Origin: Nocardioides donggukensis | Lineage (GTDB): Bacteria > Actinomycetota > Actinomycetes > Propionibacteriales > Nocardioidaceae | DNA: 64,000 nt | Assembly: GCF_014842875.1 (NCBI RefSeq) | Contig: NZ_JACYXZ010000001.1 | Span: 248,001-312,000 of the forward strand | Direction: 5' to 3' | Shown: piece by piece, positions 51,925 through 61,240 of the stretch | Numbering within the stretch: the first letter of the stretch is position 1 | Layout of the letters: each line of letters opens with the position of its first letter | Made by a program: the position numbers and the translations under genes | Notes under the pieces: model-generated | Database searches by the model: none | What the model saw: only the letters and a program-made list of their open reading frames with translations | What the model was told of the DNA's origin: nothing

Positions 51925-51970
51925 GTCGAGTGCCCAGGTGGCTGCCAGGGCGACCACCTGAGCACTCGAC
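51925..51970 (+). repeat. 46-bp hairpin repeat, copy 2
   Basis: GTCGAGTGCCCAGGTGG (51925-51941) and CCACCTGAGCACTCGAC (51954-51970) pair at 16 of 17 positions around a 12-nt loop. It starts 5 nt after the DUF3817 stop. Copies 1 and 3 are at 29747 and 59831. Confidence 0.8.
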
Positions 51971-51988
51971 GCGTGGGCCCGACCCGGG

Positions 51989-52045
51989 CACTCGATCCGG
52001 GCACTCGACCAGCACTCGACCGGCACTCGACCGGCACTCGACCGG
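51989..52045 (+). repeat. 11-bp tandem repeat derived from the hairpin element
   Basis: CACTCGA starts at 51989, 52002, 52013, 52024 and 52035 (spacing 13, 11, 11, 11), forming the tandem unit GCACTCGACCG. The unit equals the right end of the adjacent 46-bp element, so it probably grew from it by slippage. It ends next to the stop of the convergent gene at 52050. Confidence 0.8.
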
Positions 52046-52049
52046 GGGA

Positions 52050-53417
52050 TCAGCTGCGGCGACCGGCCTTCAGCAGCTCCCAGGCGCGGTCGTTGACGAC
52101 GCCGGTCTGGGGCAACCCGACCCGGCGCTGCCAGATCTTCATGACCCGCTCGCTGGAGCCGAGGAACACCCCGTCGATCGCGAGCCGCTCGTTGGTCGCC
52201 GCCATGAGGGCCCGCTGCACGCGCTTGACCCGGGCCTTCGAGGTGCCGACCTTGACCACGCCCTCCCGGCCGCGGGCGAGCGCCTGGGTCCAGTTCCGCT
52301 TGGTCCACCGCGGCTGGACCGGGTCGCCGACCCGGCGCTGCCACGCGTTGGCGGCGGCCAGGAACTCCTGCGAGAAGCTGCCGTCGAGCGGGCCGTCGTA
52401 GAGCCCCTTCTTGGTGAGCAGGCACTTCGCCGCGGCCACGCCCTTGGCCGGCGCGTAGTCGGCGTTCAGGGTGGGGTACTTCCGCCGGTCGACGGGGACG
52501 TCACCGCACCGCAGGCCGCGGCCGCGCAGCCGCAGCGAGCCCGAGCCGAGGCTCATGTAGTTGCTGTCGATGTTGATCGTGACGCCGCCCCAGGTCTCCT
52601 GGTGACCGCCGCGGTACTGCTTGATCCGCTTGTGCGGCTGCCAGCCGTCGGTCCGGACGTAGCAGACCGGCTGGTCGCGGCAGGCGTCCAGGTTGGCCCG
52701 CCCGTCCCAGCGCGCGATCCAGATCGCGTCGGGCATGGTGAAGGCGTTGGGTCGGTTCACCCGCGCGTCGTCGAGGATCCGCATCCCGGACCCGGCGCTG
52801 GAGTAGACCCCGGAGACGTAGCCGCGGCGGTGGATCTGCTTGGTCCACTTGTGCAGGAACTGCAGTGCCGACTCACGGCAGGCGGTGTTGTTGAGCAGCC
52901 CGTCGGTGCCCTCGAGGTCGTACCAGAGCGTGCTGCCCTTGCTGATCCCGAGCTTCGTGGCCGCCGCGACCGCGGTGTCGGCCTCGTCGCGTGCCTGGAC
53001 GCGGGCCTTGCGGTAGTTGCGGGTGCGGTCGGTGCTGATCGTCGGGTCGTTGCCGTAGCGCGGGAACGACGGGTGGCAGGCGGCCTGCGGCCCCAACGTG
53101 ATCGGCAGCAGCCGCCACCCGTTCTCCAGCTGGTGCGAGATCCACGACGGGGTGAGGTTCGGCTGGGTGCGGCAGCCGCGGGAGGCCCCGGAGATGTAGA
53201 TGCCGACCGCCGAGAACGGCGACTGCGCCATCCAGCGGTCCATCTTCCAGGACTCGGGGGCCACGCACTGGTCGAAGCCGTAGCCGGTGAAGTTGCCCGG
53301 GGTGACTCGGTTCTCGGCGGCGGCCGGGGCGGTGGGTGACGTGGCCAGCACGCCGGCGGTCAGGGCGACGGCGAGCATCGCCCGGAAGGGCGAGGAACGT
53401 CGGGGAAGGGGTCGCAT
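52050..53417 (-). CDS. secreted glycoside-hydrolase-like (DUF1906) protein with C-terminal repeats
   Basis: A 455-residue secreted protein with a Sec signal peptide ([20 protein letters not shown], cleavage near APAAA). A DUF1906/Rv2525c-like TIM-barrel domain follows ([56 protein letters not shown]). The C-terminal ~120 residues hold peptidoglycan-binding-like repeats ([20 protein letters not shown]). It probably acts on, or at, the cell wall. Many Cys suggest disulfides. ATG 53417 is chosen because GGAG lies 6 nt upstream on the minus strand. Confidence 0.85.
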   Translation of the reverse strand: MRPLPRRSSPFRAMLAVALTAGVLATSPTAPAAAENRVTPGNFTGYGFDQCVAPESWKMDRWMAQSPFSAVGIYISGASRGCRTQPNLTPSWISHQLENGWRLLPITLGPQAACHPSFPRYGNDPTISTDRTRNYRKARVQARDEADTAVAAATKLGISKGSTLWYDLEGTDGLLNNTACRESALQFLHKWTKQIHRRGYVSGVYSSAGSGMRILDDARVNRPNAFTMPDAIWIARWDGRANLDACRDQPVCYVRTDGWQPHKRIKQYRGGHQETWGGVTINIDSNYMSLGSGSLRLRGRGLRCGDVPVDRRKYPTLNADYAPAKGVAAAKCLLTKKGLYDGPLDGSFSQEFLAAANAWQRRVGDPVQPRWTKRNWTQALARGREGVVKVGTSKARVKRVQRALMAATNERLAIDGVFLGSSERVMKIWQRRVGLPQTGVVNDRAWELLKAGRRS

Positions 53418-53630
53418 GAGGGTCTCCATCAGGTCGGAACCTGATGAAGATAACCCCACTAGTCACACCCGTAACAGCGGTTCCGGACAACTACAAACCT
53501 GTAATTCACAGGGCCGATTTCGCGGCCTGACCAGCGACGATGCCGCCGGGCCGCCCGTGCGCGCCGGAACCCGGGAACGGGTCGGCCTTCCGGCTCCCGG
53601 GCGGGCGTCGGAGGGAGGCCGCGGCCCGCC

Positions 53631-53636
53631 TAGGAT
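53631..53636 (+). promoter_or_regulatory. -10-like TAGGAT before purL
   Basis: Seven nt before the GTG start of purL. There is no Shine-Dalgarno sequence, so a leaderless start is likely. The 227-bp divergent region to the glycoside-hydrolase-like gene shows nothing else clear. Confidence 0.5.
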
Positions 53637-53643
53637 GAGCCGC

Positions 53644-55962
53644 GTGCCCGACACGCAGCAGCTGCCCCCTGACGCGACCCAGCCGACCGGCCGCCCCGGT
53701 GACGGCCCGACGGGACAGGTGGACACCGTGGCCGCCGCCGCGGCCGACCCGGCTCGCCAGCAGCCCTGGGCCGACCTCGGACTCAAGCACGACGAGTACG
53801 ACCGGATCCGCGAGATCCTCGGTCGCCGGCCCACCTCCAGCGAGCTGGCGATGTACTCGGTGATGTGGAGCGAGCACTGCTCCTACAAGTCCTCCAAGGT
53901 GCACCTCAAGCAGTTCGGCGAGATCCCGCAGGAGACCCCGGCCGGGGCGATGCTCGCGGGCATCGGCGAGAACGCCGGTGTGATCGACATCGGTCAGGGG
54001 TACGCCGTCACGTTCAAGGTCGAGAGCCACAACCACCCGTCGTACGTCGAGCCCTACCAGGGTGCCGCGACCGGCATCGGCGGCATCGTCCGCGACATCC
54101 TGGCGATGGGCGCCCGGCCGGTCGCGGTGATGGACCCCCTGCGGTTCGGCCCGCTCGATGCCCACGACACCCACCGGGTGCTGCCCGGGATCGTGGCCGG
54201 AGTAGGCGGCTACGGCAACTGCCTCGGCCTGCCCAACATCGGTGGCGAGGCGGTCTTCGACGAGACCTACCTCGGGAACCCGCTCGTCAACGCCCTGTGC
54301 GTCGGGGTCCTGCGGCACGAGGACCTGCACCTCGCGAAGGCGACCGGGGTCGGCAACCAGGTCATCCTGTACGGCGCCCGGACCGGCGGCGACGGCATCG
54401 GCGGCGTCAGCGTCCTGGCCAGCGAGACCTTCGCCGCGGACGGGCCGGCCAAGCGGCCCAGCGTCCAGGTGGGCGACCCGTTCATGGAGAAGCTGCTCAT
54501 CGAGTGCACCCTGGAGATCTTCGCCGCCGGCCTGGTCGCCGGCATCCAGGACCTCGGCGGCGCCGGGCTGTCCTGCGCCACCTCCGAGCTGGCCTCGGCC
54601 GGCGACGGCGGCATGCACGTGCACCTTGACTCGGTGCCGCTGCGCGACTCCACGCTGGCGCCCGAGGAGATCCTCATGAGCGAGTCGCAGGAGCGGATGA
54701 TGGCGGTCGTCGAGCCGGCCGACGTCGAGGCGTTCCTCGCGATCTGCGCGAAGTGGGACGTCGAGGCGGTGGTCGTCGGCGAGGTCACCGACACCGGACG
54801 GCTGCACATCGACTGGCACGGCGAGCGGGTCGTCGACGTGCCGCCGCGGTCCGTGGCGCACGACGGGCCGACGTACCAGCGCCCCTACGCCCGACCCCGC
54901 TGGCAGGACGCGCTCCAGGCCGACGCCGCGGAGTCCCTGCCCCGGCCCGGCACGGGCGACGAGCTGCGCCGGGCGCTGCTGCGCCTCGTGGCCAGCCCGA
55001 ACCTGTGCGACAAGTCGTGGATCACCGACCAGTACGACCGGTACGTCCGCGGCAACACCGTCCTGGCCCAGCCCGAGGACTCCGGCATGGTCCGGATCGA
55101 CGACCGGACCAACCTCGGCGTCGCCGTCTCCACCGACTGCAACGGCCGCTTCGCCCGGCTCGACCCGTACGCCGGCGCGCAGCTCGCGCTGGCCGAGTCG
55201 TACCGGAACGTCGCGACCGGCGGTGCCCGGCCGCTGGCGGTCTCGGACTGCCTGAACTTCGGCTCGCCGGAGGACCCGGACGTGATGTGGCAGTTCGCGG
55301 AGGCCTGCCGCGGCCTCAAGGACGCCTGCCTGGAGCTGGGGATCCCGGTGACCGGCGGCAACGTCAGCCTCTACAACCAGACCGGGGAGACCGCGATCCT
55401 GCCGACGCCGGTGGTGGCGGTGCTCGGCGTCATCCAGGACGTCACCCGGCGGACCCCGTCGCACTTCGTGCACGAGGGCGAGGCGGTCTACCTCCTCGGG
55501 ACGACGCGCGAGGAGCTCAGCGGCTCGGAGTGGGCGCACGTCATCCACGGGCACCTCGGCGGCCGGCCCCCGCGGGTCGACCTCGCCGCCGAGCAGGCCC
55601 TGGCCGCGCTGCTCGTCGAGGCGTCCCAGGGGCTGCTGGTCACCAGCGCCCACGACGTCTCCGACGGCGGGCTCGCCCAGACCCTCGTCGAGTCGTCGCT
55701 GCGCGAGGGCATCGGGTGCCGGGTGTCGCTGGCCGGCGACCCCTTCGTGGGTCTCTTCTCGGAGTCCGCGGCCCGGGCGGTGGTCACCGTCTCCGAGACC
55801 GGCACCGCCGCCCTGACCGCCCTCGCCGGGCACCACGGCGTACCGCTGACCCGCCTGGGCAGCACCGGCGGTGACGCGGTGGTCGTGGACGGGCTGTTCG
55901 AGGTGCCCGTGACCGAGCTGCGGGCCGCCTGGTCGGCGACGCTGCCGGCCGCGCTGGGCTGA
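53644..55962 (+). CDS. purL: FGAM synthetase subunit PurL
   Basis: The large subunit of formylglycinamidine synthase, 772 residues, the small-type PurL that needs PurS and Pur[21 protein letters not shown] lies near residue 73, [20 protein letters not shown] near 125, and [11 protein letters not shown] near 572. A ~40-residue disordered Pro/Thr/Asp-rich N-terminus precedes the conserved part. GTG 53644 is supported by TAGGAT 7 nt upstream. It converges on the next gene with a 7-bp gap. Confidence 0.98.
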   Translation: MPDTQQLPPDATQPTGRPGDGPTGQVDTVAAAAADPARQQPWADLGLKHDEYDRIREILGRRPTSSELAMYSVMWSEHCSYKSSKVHLKQFGEIPQETPAGAMLAGIGENAGVIDIGQGYAVTFKVESHNHPSYVEPYQGAATGIGGIVRDILAMGARPVAVMDPLRFGPLDAHDTHRVLPGIVAGVGGYGNCLGLPNIGGEAVFDETYLGNPLVNALCVGVLRHEDLHLAKATGVGNQVILYGARTGGDGIGGVSVLASETFAADGPAKRPSVQVGDPFMEKLLIECTLEIFAAGLVAGIQDLGGAGLSCATSELASAGDGGMHVHLDSVPLRDSTLAPEEILMSESQERMMAVVEPADVEAFLAICAKWDVEAVVVGEVTDTGRLHIDWHGERVVDVPPRSVAHDGPTYQRPYARPRWQDALQADAAESLPRPGTGDELRRALLRLVASPNLCDKSWITDQYDRYVRGNTVLAQPEDSGMVRIDDRTNLGVAVSTDCNGRFARLDPYAGAQLALAESYRNVATGGARPLAVSDCLNFGSPEDPDVMWQFAEACRGLKDACLELGIPVTGGNVSLYNQTGETAILPTPVVAVLGVIQDVTRRTPSHFVHEGEAVYLLGTTREELSGSEWAHVIHGHLGGRPPRVDLAAEQALAALLVEASQGLLVTSAHDVSDGGLAQTLVESSLREGIGCRVSLAGDPFVGLFSESAARAVVTVSETGTAALTALAGHHGVPLTRLGSTGGDAVVVDGLFEVPVTELRAAWSATLPAALG

Positions 55963-55969
55963 GCGCCGC

Positions 55970-56818
55970 TCAGGCGAAGACGCCGTCCGGGAACGCCCCG
56001 GCCGCGAGCGCCCGCATCACCAGCGGCTTGCCGAGCTCGCCGAGCCGGGTCGCGCCCTGCTCGCCGAGCCCCGCCCACGGGGCCGCGGCCATCTCGTCGG
56101 TGGCGCGCTCCACGCTCCGGCGCAGCGCCACGCCGTCGTCGGTGAGCTCGCCGTCGGAGGTCATGACCCCGCGCTCGGTCAGGCCCGCGACGGCCGCGTC
56201 CCACGCCTCCGGCGACCAGCCCCGTGTGGCCTGCGCCGCCGGGACGGTGAAGCCGCGGCCGGTCGCGGTGTGCGTGACCAGCGCCTCGAGGCCGGTGAGG
56301 CCGTGCGAGAGCAGTGCGGCCACGTGACCGTCCCCGCGGTGCTCGCGCAGCAGTGTCAGCGCGTGGAACAGCACCAGGTGCGGCTCGGAGGGCCAGGCGA
56401 GGTCGGCGTGCGCGGCGTACAGGGGTCGGCCCGCCACGGTGCACCCCTGGGCGGCCTCCCGCGCCAGGTCCGCGGCCTCGGCCACCTCGCCCGAGGCCAG
56501 CAGGTCCGCACCCAGGAGCCGGTGCCAGGCGGCGGAGACGCCGCGGTAGCGCGCGGCCGTGACCTCCTCCGGGCCGGCGGACTCCCATGCCTCCGGGAGG
56601 AACCTGGCCACGAGGCTCGGGCTGAACACGAAGAACGCGGCCGCGACCGGGCCGGCGCCGACCCGGCCCATCGGCGCCGAGCGGGAGGCGAAGTACGTCA
56701 TCCGGCCGCGCTTGAGGCCGGTGGCCACCAGCTCGGCCTCCACGTCCGGGGCGAAGTAGCCGAGGGCGTGCAGCGTCTCGAGGGAGCGGGCCAGGCGGCC
56801 GGCGGCGCGGGGATCCAT
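55970..56818 (-). CDS. SCO6745-family helix-rich protein
   Basis: A 282-residue actinobacterial protein of unknown function, matching SCO6745-type proteins (SLETLHALGYFAPDVEAELV, FFVFSPSLVARFLPEAWESA, TGLEALVTHTATG). The C-terminal half resembles a winged-helix region (WDAAVAGLTERGVMTSDGEL), so it may be MarR-like, but DNA binding is unproven. TAGACA (56830-56825, minus) lies 6 nt before the ATG. Confidence 0.8.
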   Translation of the reverse strand: MDPRAAGRLARSLETLHALGYFAPDVEAELVATGLKRGRMTYFASRSAPMGRVGAGPVAAAFFVFSPSLVARFLPEAWESAGPEEVTAARYRGVSAAWHRLLGADLLASGEVAEAADLAREAAQGCTVAGRPLYAAHADLAWPSEPHLVLFHALTLLREHRGDGHVAALLSHGLTGLEALVTHTATGRGFTVPAAQATRGWSPEAWDAAVAGLTERGVMTSDGELTDDGVALRRSVERATDEMAAAPWAGLGEQGATRLGELGKPLVMRALAAGAFPDGVFA

Positions 56819-56920
56819 GGCGCCTGTCTACCCCATGACCCGTCGCGGCGGGTGCGGGCGGCCCTCGGGGGCGACCACCGCCCGCCCCCGGCCGTCGACC
56901 TGCGCGGGCATGATGGGCGG

Positions 56921-57349
56921 GTGCCCGACGACCTGCCCGTGACCCGGTCGCTGGTGATCCCGGCGGCCGAGCTGAGCGAGCGCTTCTCCCGCTCCTCGGG
57001 CCCCGGCGGCCAGGGCGTGAACACGACCGACAGCCGGGTCGAGCTGTCCTTCGACGTGCTCGGCTCGCCGTCCCTCCCCGACCCGGTGCGGGCCCGGCTA
57101 CGGCAGCGGCTCGCCGGCCGGCTGGTCGACGGGGTGCTCACCGTCGCCGCCAGCGAGCACCGCACCCAGCTCGCCAACCGCCGGGCCGCCCGGGAGCGGC
57201 TGGCCGCCCTGCTGCGGGAGGCGACCGGGCCGCCGCCCCGCCCCCGGCGTCCGACGCGACCGACCCGCGGGTCCCAGCGCCGCCGGCTCGAGGGCAAGCG
57301 TCAACGGGGTGTGGTCAAGCGCGGACGTCAGGGCCGCTACGACGAGTAG
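56921..57349 (+). CDS. arfB: ribosome-rescue peptidyl-tRNA hydrolase ArfB
   Basis: A 142-residue class I release-factor-like hydrolase that frees stalled ribosomes. The catalytic GGQ is at residues 29-31 in RSSGPGGQGVNTTDSRVELS. The basic C-terminal tail (RRRLEGKRQRGVVKRGRQGR) that inserts in the mRNA channel is present. There is no stop-codon-recognition domain. CATGAT lies 6 nt before GTG 56921. It is divergent from the SCO6745-type gene. Confidence 0.94.
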   Translation: MPDDLPVTRSLVIPAAELSERFSRSSGPGGQGVNTTDSRVELSFDVLGSPSLPDPVRARLRQRLAGRLVDGVLTVAASEHRTQLANRRAARERLAALLREATGPPPRPRRPTRPTRGSQRRRLEGKRQRGVVKRGRQGRYDE

Positions 57350-57376
57350 CCGACCTCTCCCGCGGCTGGTCGAAGA

Positions 57377-57455
57377 GCCGCAATTGCGGCCGTCTGACAT
57401 GGAATCGGCTCGGAACCATGCAATTCGGCCGCAATTGCGGCGCTTTGACATCGAC
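57377..57455 (+). repeat. 51-bp-period palindromic repeat (2 units)
   Basis: GCCGCAATTGCGGC at 57377-57390 and a copy at 57428-57441 have centres 51 bp apart. Unit 1 ends in CATGCAATTCG, like unit 1 of the array at 2026. The orientation matches the other two loci. It lies between arfB and the hydrolase gene. Confidence 0.85.
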
Positions 57456-57518
57456 GCTGAGGGCTCGTCAGAGCGCTGGACACGGGTGCCGGTTGGCCGC
57501 GCATGCTGGGATGGGTCC

Positions 57519-58394
57519 GTGCCGCAGCCGAGTCCCGATCGCAGAACGCTGCTCGGCCTGGTCGGTCTGGCTGGCATGGTCGGCCTCGGCACCGTGGCCG
57601 CCTGCGCTTCGCCGGGCGGCGGTACGCCGGGTGGCGCGGGCACCGACGACGAGGAGCAGGCTGGCGTGGAGACGATCCCCTACGGCGACGACCCGGCCCA
57701 GTTCGGGGAGCTGACCCGGCCCCCTGGTGCGTCGAAGGGGGTCGCCGTGGTGATCCACGGCGGCTTCTGGCGGGCCCAGTACGACCTCTCCCTCGGCCGC
57801 CCGCTCGCCGCGAGCCTGGCCGAGCGGGGCTGGACGGCGTGGAACCTGGAGTACCGCCGGGTCGGCAACGGCGGCGGGGTGCCGCAGACCCTCGACGACG
57901 TGGCCGCGGGCATCGACGCCCTGGCCGATCTGGCTGACATGGCCGACCTCGACCTGTCTCGGGTGGTGACGATCGGGCACTCCGCCGGAGGGCACCTCGC
58001 GGCCTGGGCGGCGGCCCGTGGTCGGTTCGCGGCCTGGCAGCCCGAGCGGGTGCCGGTGACCGGGGTGATCTCCCAGGCGGGGGTGCTCGACTTCGACGCC
58101 GCGGTCGACGCCGGTCTCGGCGCAGGTGCGGTGAGCGACTTCGCCGGCGAGCTCGGGTCGTCGGCGGACCAGGTCGACCCGGCGCGGCAGGCACCGCTCG
58201 AGGTCCCGGTCCGCTGCGTCCACGGACGCTCGGACACGATCGTCCCGATCGAGCAGTCCCGCCGCTACGTCGAGGCGGCGGTCGCCGCCGGGGCGGACGC
58301 CAGCCTGACCGAGGTCGACGGGGACCACTTCGTGCTCATCGACGCCGGCTCGGAGGCCTGGGCCCGGACGCTGGAGCTGCTCGACCGGCTGTGA
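57519..58394 (+). CDS. alpha/beta hydrolase, Tat-type lipoprotein
   Basis: A 291-residue esterase-like enzyme. The N-terminus has twin arginines (DRRTLLGLVGL) and a lipobox-like VAAC with Cys29, suggesting Tat export and lipidation. The oxyanion motif HGGFWR lies near residue 85, the nucleophile Ser155 in IGHSAGGHLAAW, an acid in HGRSDTIVP near 232, and His in VDGDHFVLID near 265. The family includes kynurenine formamidase-like and BD-FAE-type esterases; the substrate is unknown. GTG 57519 is the first start before the twin arginines. Confidence 0.85.
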   Translation: MPQPSPDRRTLLGLVGLAGMVGLGTVAACASPGGGTPGGAGTDDEEQAGVETIPYGDDPAQFGELTRPPGASKGVAVVIHGGFWRAQYDLSLGRPLAASLAERGWTAWNLEYRRVGNGGGVPQTLDDVAAGIDALADLADMADLDLSRVVTIGHSAGGHLAAWAAARGRFAAWQPERVPVTGVISQAGVLDFDAAVDAGLGAGAVSDFAGELGSSADQVDPARQAPLEVPVRCVHGRSDTIVPIEQSRRYVEAAVAAGADASLTEVDGDHFVLIDAGSEAWARTLELLDRL

Positions 58395-58500
58395 CCGGCC
58401 CGGCGGCCGGCGAGCCCGAGGCGCCCGAGGAGCCCGAGGAGCCCGACAGACCCGAGGAGCCCCAGGACCGAACCACCGCGGGTCGTGGTCGAATGGGACG

Positions 58501-58866
58501 GTGCCGTCCCGTCGTCGCCCCGCCGACCCCGCCGCGGTCGCGGCCGCCCGGGCGGCCTACCTCGCCGGCACCGCCGGTCCGGCGGAGCTGCGGCTGCTGA
58601 CCCGGGCCCTGCTGGCCCGGCTGGAAGAGACCGCGCCGGGCCACTCCGTCGAGGTGCGGGTCCCGCCGTACGCCGCGGTCCAGGTGATCCCCGGGGTCCG
58701 GCACACCCGGGGCACGCCGCCGGCGGTGGTGGAGATGGACCCGCCCACCTGGCTCGACCTGGCCCTGGGCGAGACGACCTGGGTCGAGGCCGAGGCGTCG
58801 GGGCGGGTGCGTGCCAGTGGGCAGCGCGCGGACCTGGCGCCGTACCTGCCGCTGGAGCCCGCGTGA
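58501..58866 (+). CDS. SCP2-like sterol carrier family protein
   Basis: A 121-residue actinobacterial protein of the group labelled sterol carrier family. SVEVRVPPYAAVQVIPGVRH, HTRGTPPAVVEMDPPTWLDL and WVEAEASGRVRASGQRADL are conserved; the end resembles the SCP2 lipid-binding fold. It is usually found near purine genes in actinobacteria, and purL is 2.5 kb upstream. TCGAAT lies 6 nt before the GTG. It is coupled to the next gene by GTGA. Confidence 0.82.
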   Translation: MPSRRRPADPAAVAAARAAYLAGTAGPAELRLLTRALLARLEETAPGHSVEVRVPPYAAVQVIPGVRHTRGTPPAVVEMDPPTWLDLALGETTWVEAEASGRVRASGQRADLAPYLPLEPA

Positions 58867-59813
58867 GCCCGGCGGGCGGGCCCCCGGGCGCCCGGGGCGG
58901 CGCAGCCTCCGGCGTGGTCGCCCTCGTGCCCGACGAGCGGCTGCGGGAGGCGATCGGAGACCTCGACGGCGTCGAGGTGCTGGTGATGGGGGAGCAGGAC
59001 GACCGCCGCGACGAGGTCGAGGTCTGGGTGGCTCCCTACGTCACCGGCACCGCGGCGCTCGACGGCATCGACACCCTGCCGGCACTGAGGCTGGTGCAGG
59101 TCCAGACGGCCGGGTACGACGGGATGCCGGCGCTGTTGCCCGAGGGCGTCACGCTGGCCAACGCGCGAGGCGTCCACGACGACGCCACCGCGGAGCTGGC
59201 CGTCGGACTCGTCCTCGCCGGGCTGCGCGGGATCGACCAGGCGGTGCGCCAGCACGGCACCTGGCGGCCGATGCCCGGCCGCCGGTCCCTGGCCGACAGC
59301 CGGGTCCTCGTGCTCGGCTACGGCTCGATCGGCCGCTCGCTGGCCGAGCGGCTGCTCGCGATGAGGGCCCGGGTGGTCGCGGTCGCGAGCCGACCACGCG
59401 GCGACGACCTGGTCGGCACGGTCCACGGCATCGACGAGCTGCCCGCGCTGCTGCCCGAGGTCGACGTCGTCGTCGTCCTGCTCCCGCACGGCGACGCCAC
59501 GCACCACCTCGTCGACGACGGGCTGCTGGCCCGGCTGCCGGACGGCTGCCTGGTGGTCAACGTCGGGCGCGGCCCGGTCGTGGACACCGCGGCGGTGCTG
59601 GCCCACGCCGGCCGGCTCCGCTTCGCCCTGGACGTGACCGACCCCGAGCCGCTCCCGGACCGGCACCCGCTCTGGACCGCCCCCGACGTCCTGATCACCC
59701 CGCACATCGCGGGCGGCACGACCGCGATGCTGCCGCGGATGGCAGCGCTGGCACGCGCCCAGCTGACGGCGTACGCCGCCGGCGAGCCGCCCGGCAACGT
59801 CGTCGCCCCCTGA
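58863..59813 (+). CDS. D-isomer-specific 2-hydroxyacid dehydrogenase
   Basis: A 316-residue NAD(P)-dependent dehydrogenase. The dinucleotide-binding VLVLGYGSIGRSLAERLL lies near residue 145, the catalytic Arg in VVNVGRGPVVDT near 238, Glu in DVTDPEPLPDRHPLW near 262, and His in LITPHIAGG near 284. It is slightly shorter than average at the N-terminus. The substrate is unknown (hydroxypyruvate or glyoxylate types are likely). The GTG start overlaps the SCP2-like gene. A 46-bp hairpin repeat follows the stop. Confidence 0.92.
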   Translation: MSPAGGPPGARGGAASGVVALVPDERLREAIGDLDGVEVLVMGEQDDRRDEVEVWVAPYVTGTAALDGIDTLPALRLVQVQTAGYDGMPALLPEGVTLANARGVHDDATAELAVGLVLAGLRGIDQAVRQHGTWRPMPGRRSLADSRVLVLGYGSIGRSLAERLLAMRARVVAVASRPRGDDLVGTVHGIDELPALLPEVDVVVVLLPHGDATHHLVDDGLLARLPDGCLVVNVGRGPVVDTAAVLAHAGRLRFALDVTDPEPLPDRHPLWTAPDVLITPHIAGGTTAMLPRMAALARAQLTAYAAGEPPGNVVAP

Positions 59814-59830
59814 CCCCGTTCCTCACCTGG

Positions 59831-59876
59831 GTCGGGTGCCCGGGTGGTTGCCCGGGCGACCGCCCGAGCACCCGAC
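59831..59876 (+). repeat. 46-bp hairpin repeat, copy 3
   Basis: GTCGGGTGCCCGGGTGG (59831-59847) and CCGCCCGAGCACCCGAC (59860-59876) pair at 15 of 17 positions around a 12-nt loop. It starts 17 nt after the dehydrogenase stop and keeps the length and loop pattern of copies at 29747 and 51925. Confidence 0.8.
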
Positions 59877-59892
59877 CCGGCACAATGCGGCC

Positions 59893-61224
59893 ATGCACAT
59901 CGACGCCATCCGTGCCCGCCTGGCCGAGCTCATGCCCGCCGTCCGCCGCGACCTCGAGGACCTGGTCCGCATCGAGTCCGTGAGCGCCGACCCGGCCCGG
60001 GCGGGGGAGGTGCAGCGCAGCGCCGAGGCGGTCCGCGACCTGTTCGCCGCCGAGGGCTTCGACGCCGAGATCCTCAGCGCCGACGGGGGTGCCCCGGCGG
60101 TGGTCGCGACGAAGCCGGGCCCGCCCGGCTCCCGGACCGTGCTGCTCTACGCCCACCACGACGTCCAGCCCGAGAACGACCCTGCCGAGTGGGACTCCCC
60201 ACCGTTCGAGCCGACCGAGCGCGGGGACCGGCTCTACGCCCGTGGCGCGGCCGACGACAAGGCCGGCATCGCCGCCCACCTCGCCGCCGTGCGGATCCTC
60301 GGCGACGAGCTCCCGGTCGGCGTGACGGTGTTCATCGAGGGCGAGGAGGAGGTCGGCTCGGACTCGCTGCCGGCGTTCCTGGAGACCTACCAGGAGCGGC
60401 TGGAGGCCGACGTCATCGTCATCGCCGACTCCGGCAACTGGGACATCGGCGTCCCGGCACTGACCACCAGCCTGCGCGGCCTGGTGCGGGCCGACGTCGA
60501 GGTCCGCACCCTCACCCACGCGGTGCACTCCGGCATGTGGGGCGGCCTGGTCCCGGACGCGCTGATCGCGTTGTCGCGGGTGGTCGCCAGCCTGCACGAC
60601 GACGCCGGCAACGTCGCGGTCGCGGGTCTGCACGCCGGCCCCGCCGCCGACGTCGACTACCCCGAGGAGCGGCTGCGGGCCGAGTCCGGCGCGATCGAGG
60701 GACTGCACTGGATCGGCTCCGGGAGCGCGGTCGAGCGGCTCTGGACCAAGCCGTCGCTCAGCATCACCGGCCTCGACGCCCCGAAGGTCGACGGCGCCAG
60801 CAACACCCTCGTCCCGTCCGCCCGGGCCAAGATCTCGATGCGAATCGCGCCCGGGGACACCACCGAGAACGCGCTCGCCTGCCTGCGCGCGCACCTCGAG
60901 CAGCACGTCCCCTGGGGCGCCGAGCTCACCCTGACCGTCGTGGACACCGGCGAGGCCACGCAGATCGACGCCACCGGCCCGGCGTACGACGTGGCGCGCG
61001 AGGCGTTCCGCCAGGCGTGGGACGGCACCGCACCCGTCGACATGGGCGTGGGGGGATCGATCCCGTTCATCGCGGCCTTCCTCGAGGCGTTCCCCGAGGC
61101 GAGCGTGCTGGTCACCGGGGTCGAGGACCCCGACACCCGGGCCCACGGTGCGAACGAGGGCCTGCACCTCGCCGAGTTCGAGCGGGTCTGCGTCGCCGAG
61201 ACCCTCCTCCTGACGAATCTCTGA
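59893..61224 (+). CDS. M20-family metallopeptidase (dipeptidase)
   Basis: A 443-residue zinc-dependent exopeptidase. Metal-ligand motifs: LLYAHHDVQPEND near residue 90, YARGAADDKAGIAAHLAAV near 116, EGEEEVGSDSLPAFLE near 150, and a C-terminal DPDTRAHGANEGLHLAEF with the final His. The lid domain carries THAVHSGMWGG. It cleaves dipeptides or related amides. CACAAT lies 6 nt before the ATG. It is followed 16 bp later by the PucR gene. Confidence 0.93.
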   Translation: MHIDAIRARLAELMPAVRRDLEDLVRIESVSADPARAGEVQRSAEAVRDLFAAEGFDAEILSADGGAPAVVATKPGPPGSRTVLLYAHHDVQPENDPAEWDSPPFEPTERGDRLYARGAADDKAGIAAHLAAVRILGDELPVGVTVFIEGEEEVGSDSLPAFLETYQERLEADVIVIADSGNWDIGVPALTTSLRGLVRADVEVRTLTHAVHSGMWGGLVPDALIALSRVVASLHDDAGNVAVAGLHAGPAADVDYPEERLRAESGAIEGLHWIGSGSAVERLWTKPSLSITGLDAPKVDGASNTLVPSARAKISMRIAPGDTTENALACLRAHLEQHVPWGAELTLTVVDTGEATQIDATGPAYDVAREAFRQAWDGTAPVDMGVGGSIPFIAAFLEAFPEASVLVTGVEDPDTRAHGANEGLHLAEFERVCVAETLLLTNL

Positions 61225-61240
61225 CCGGACCCTGACCGCC

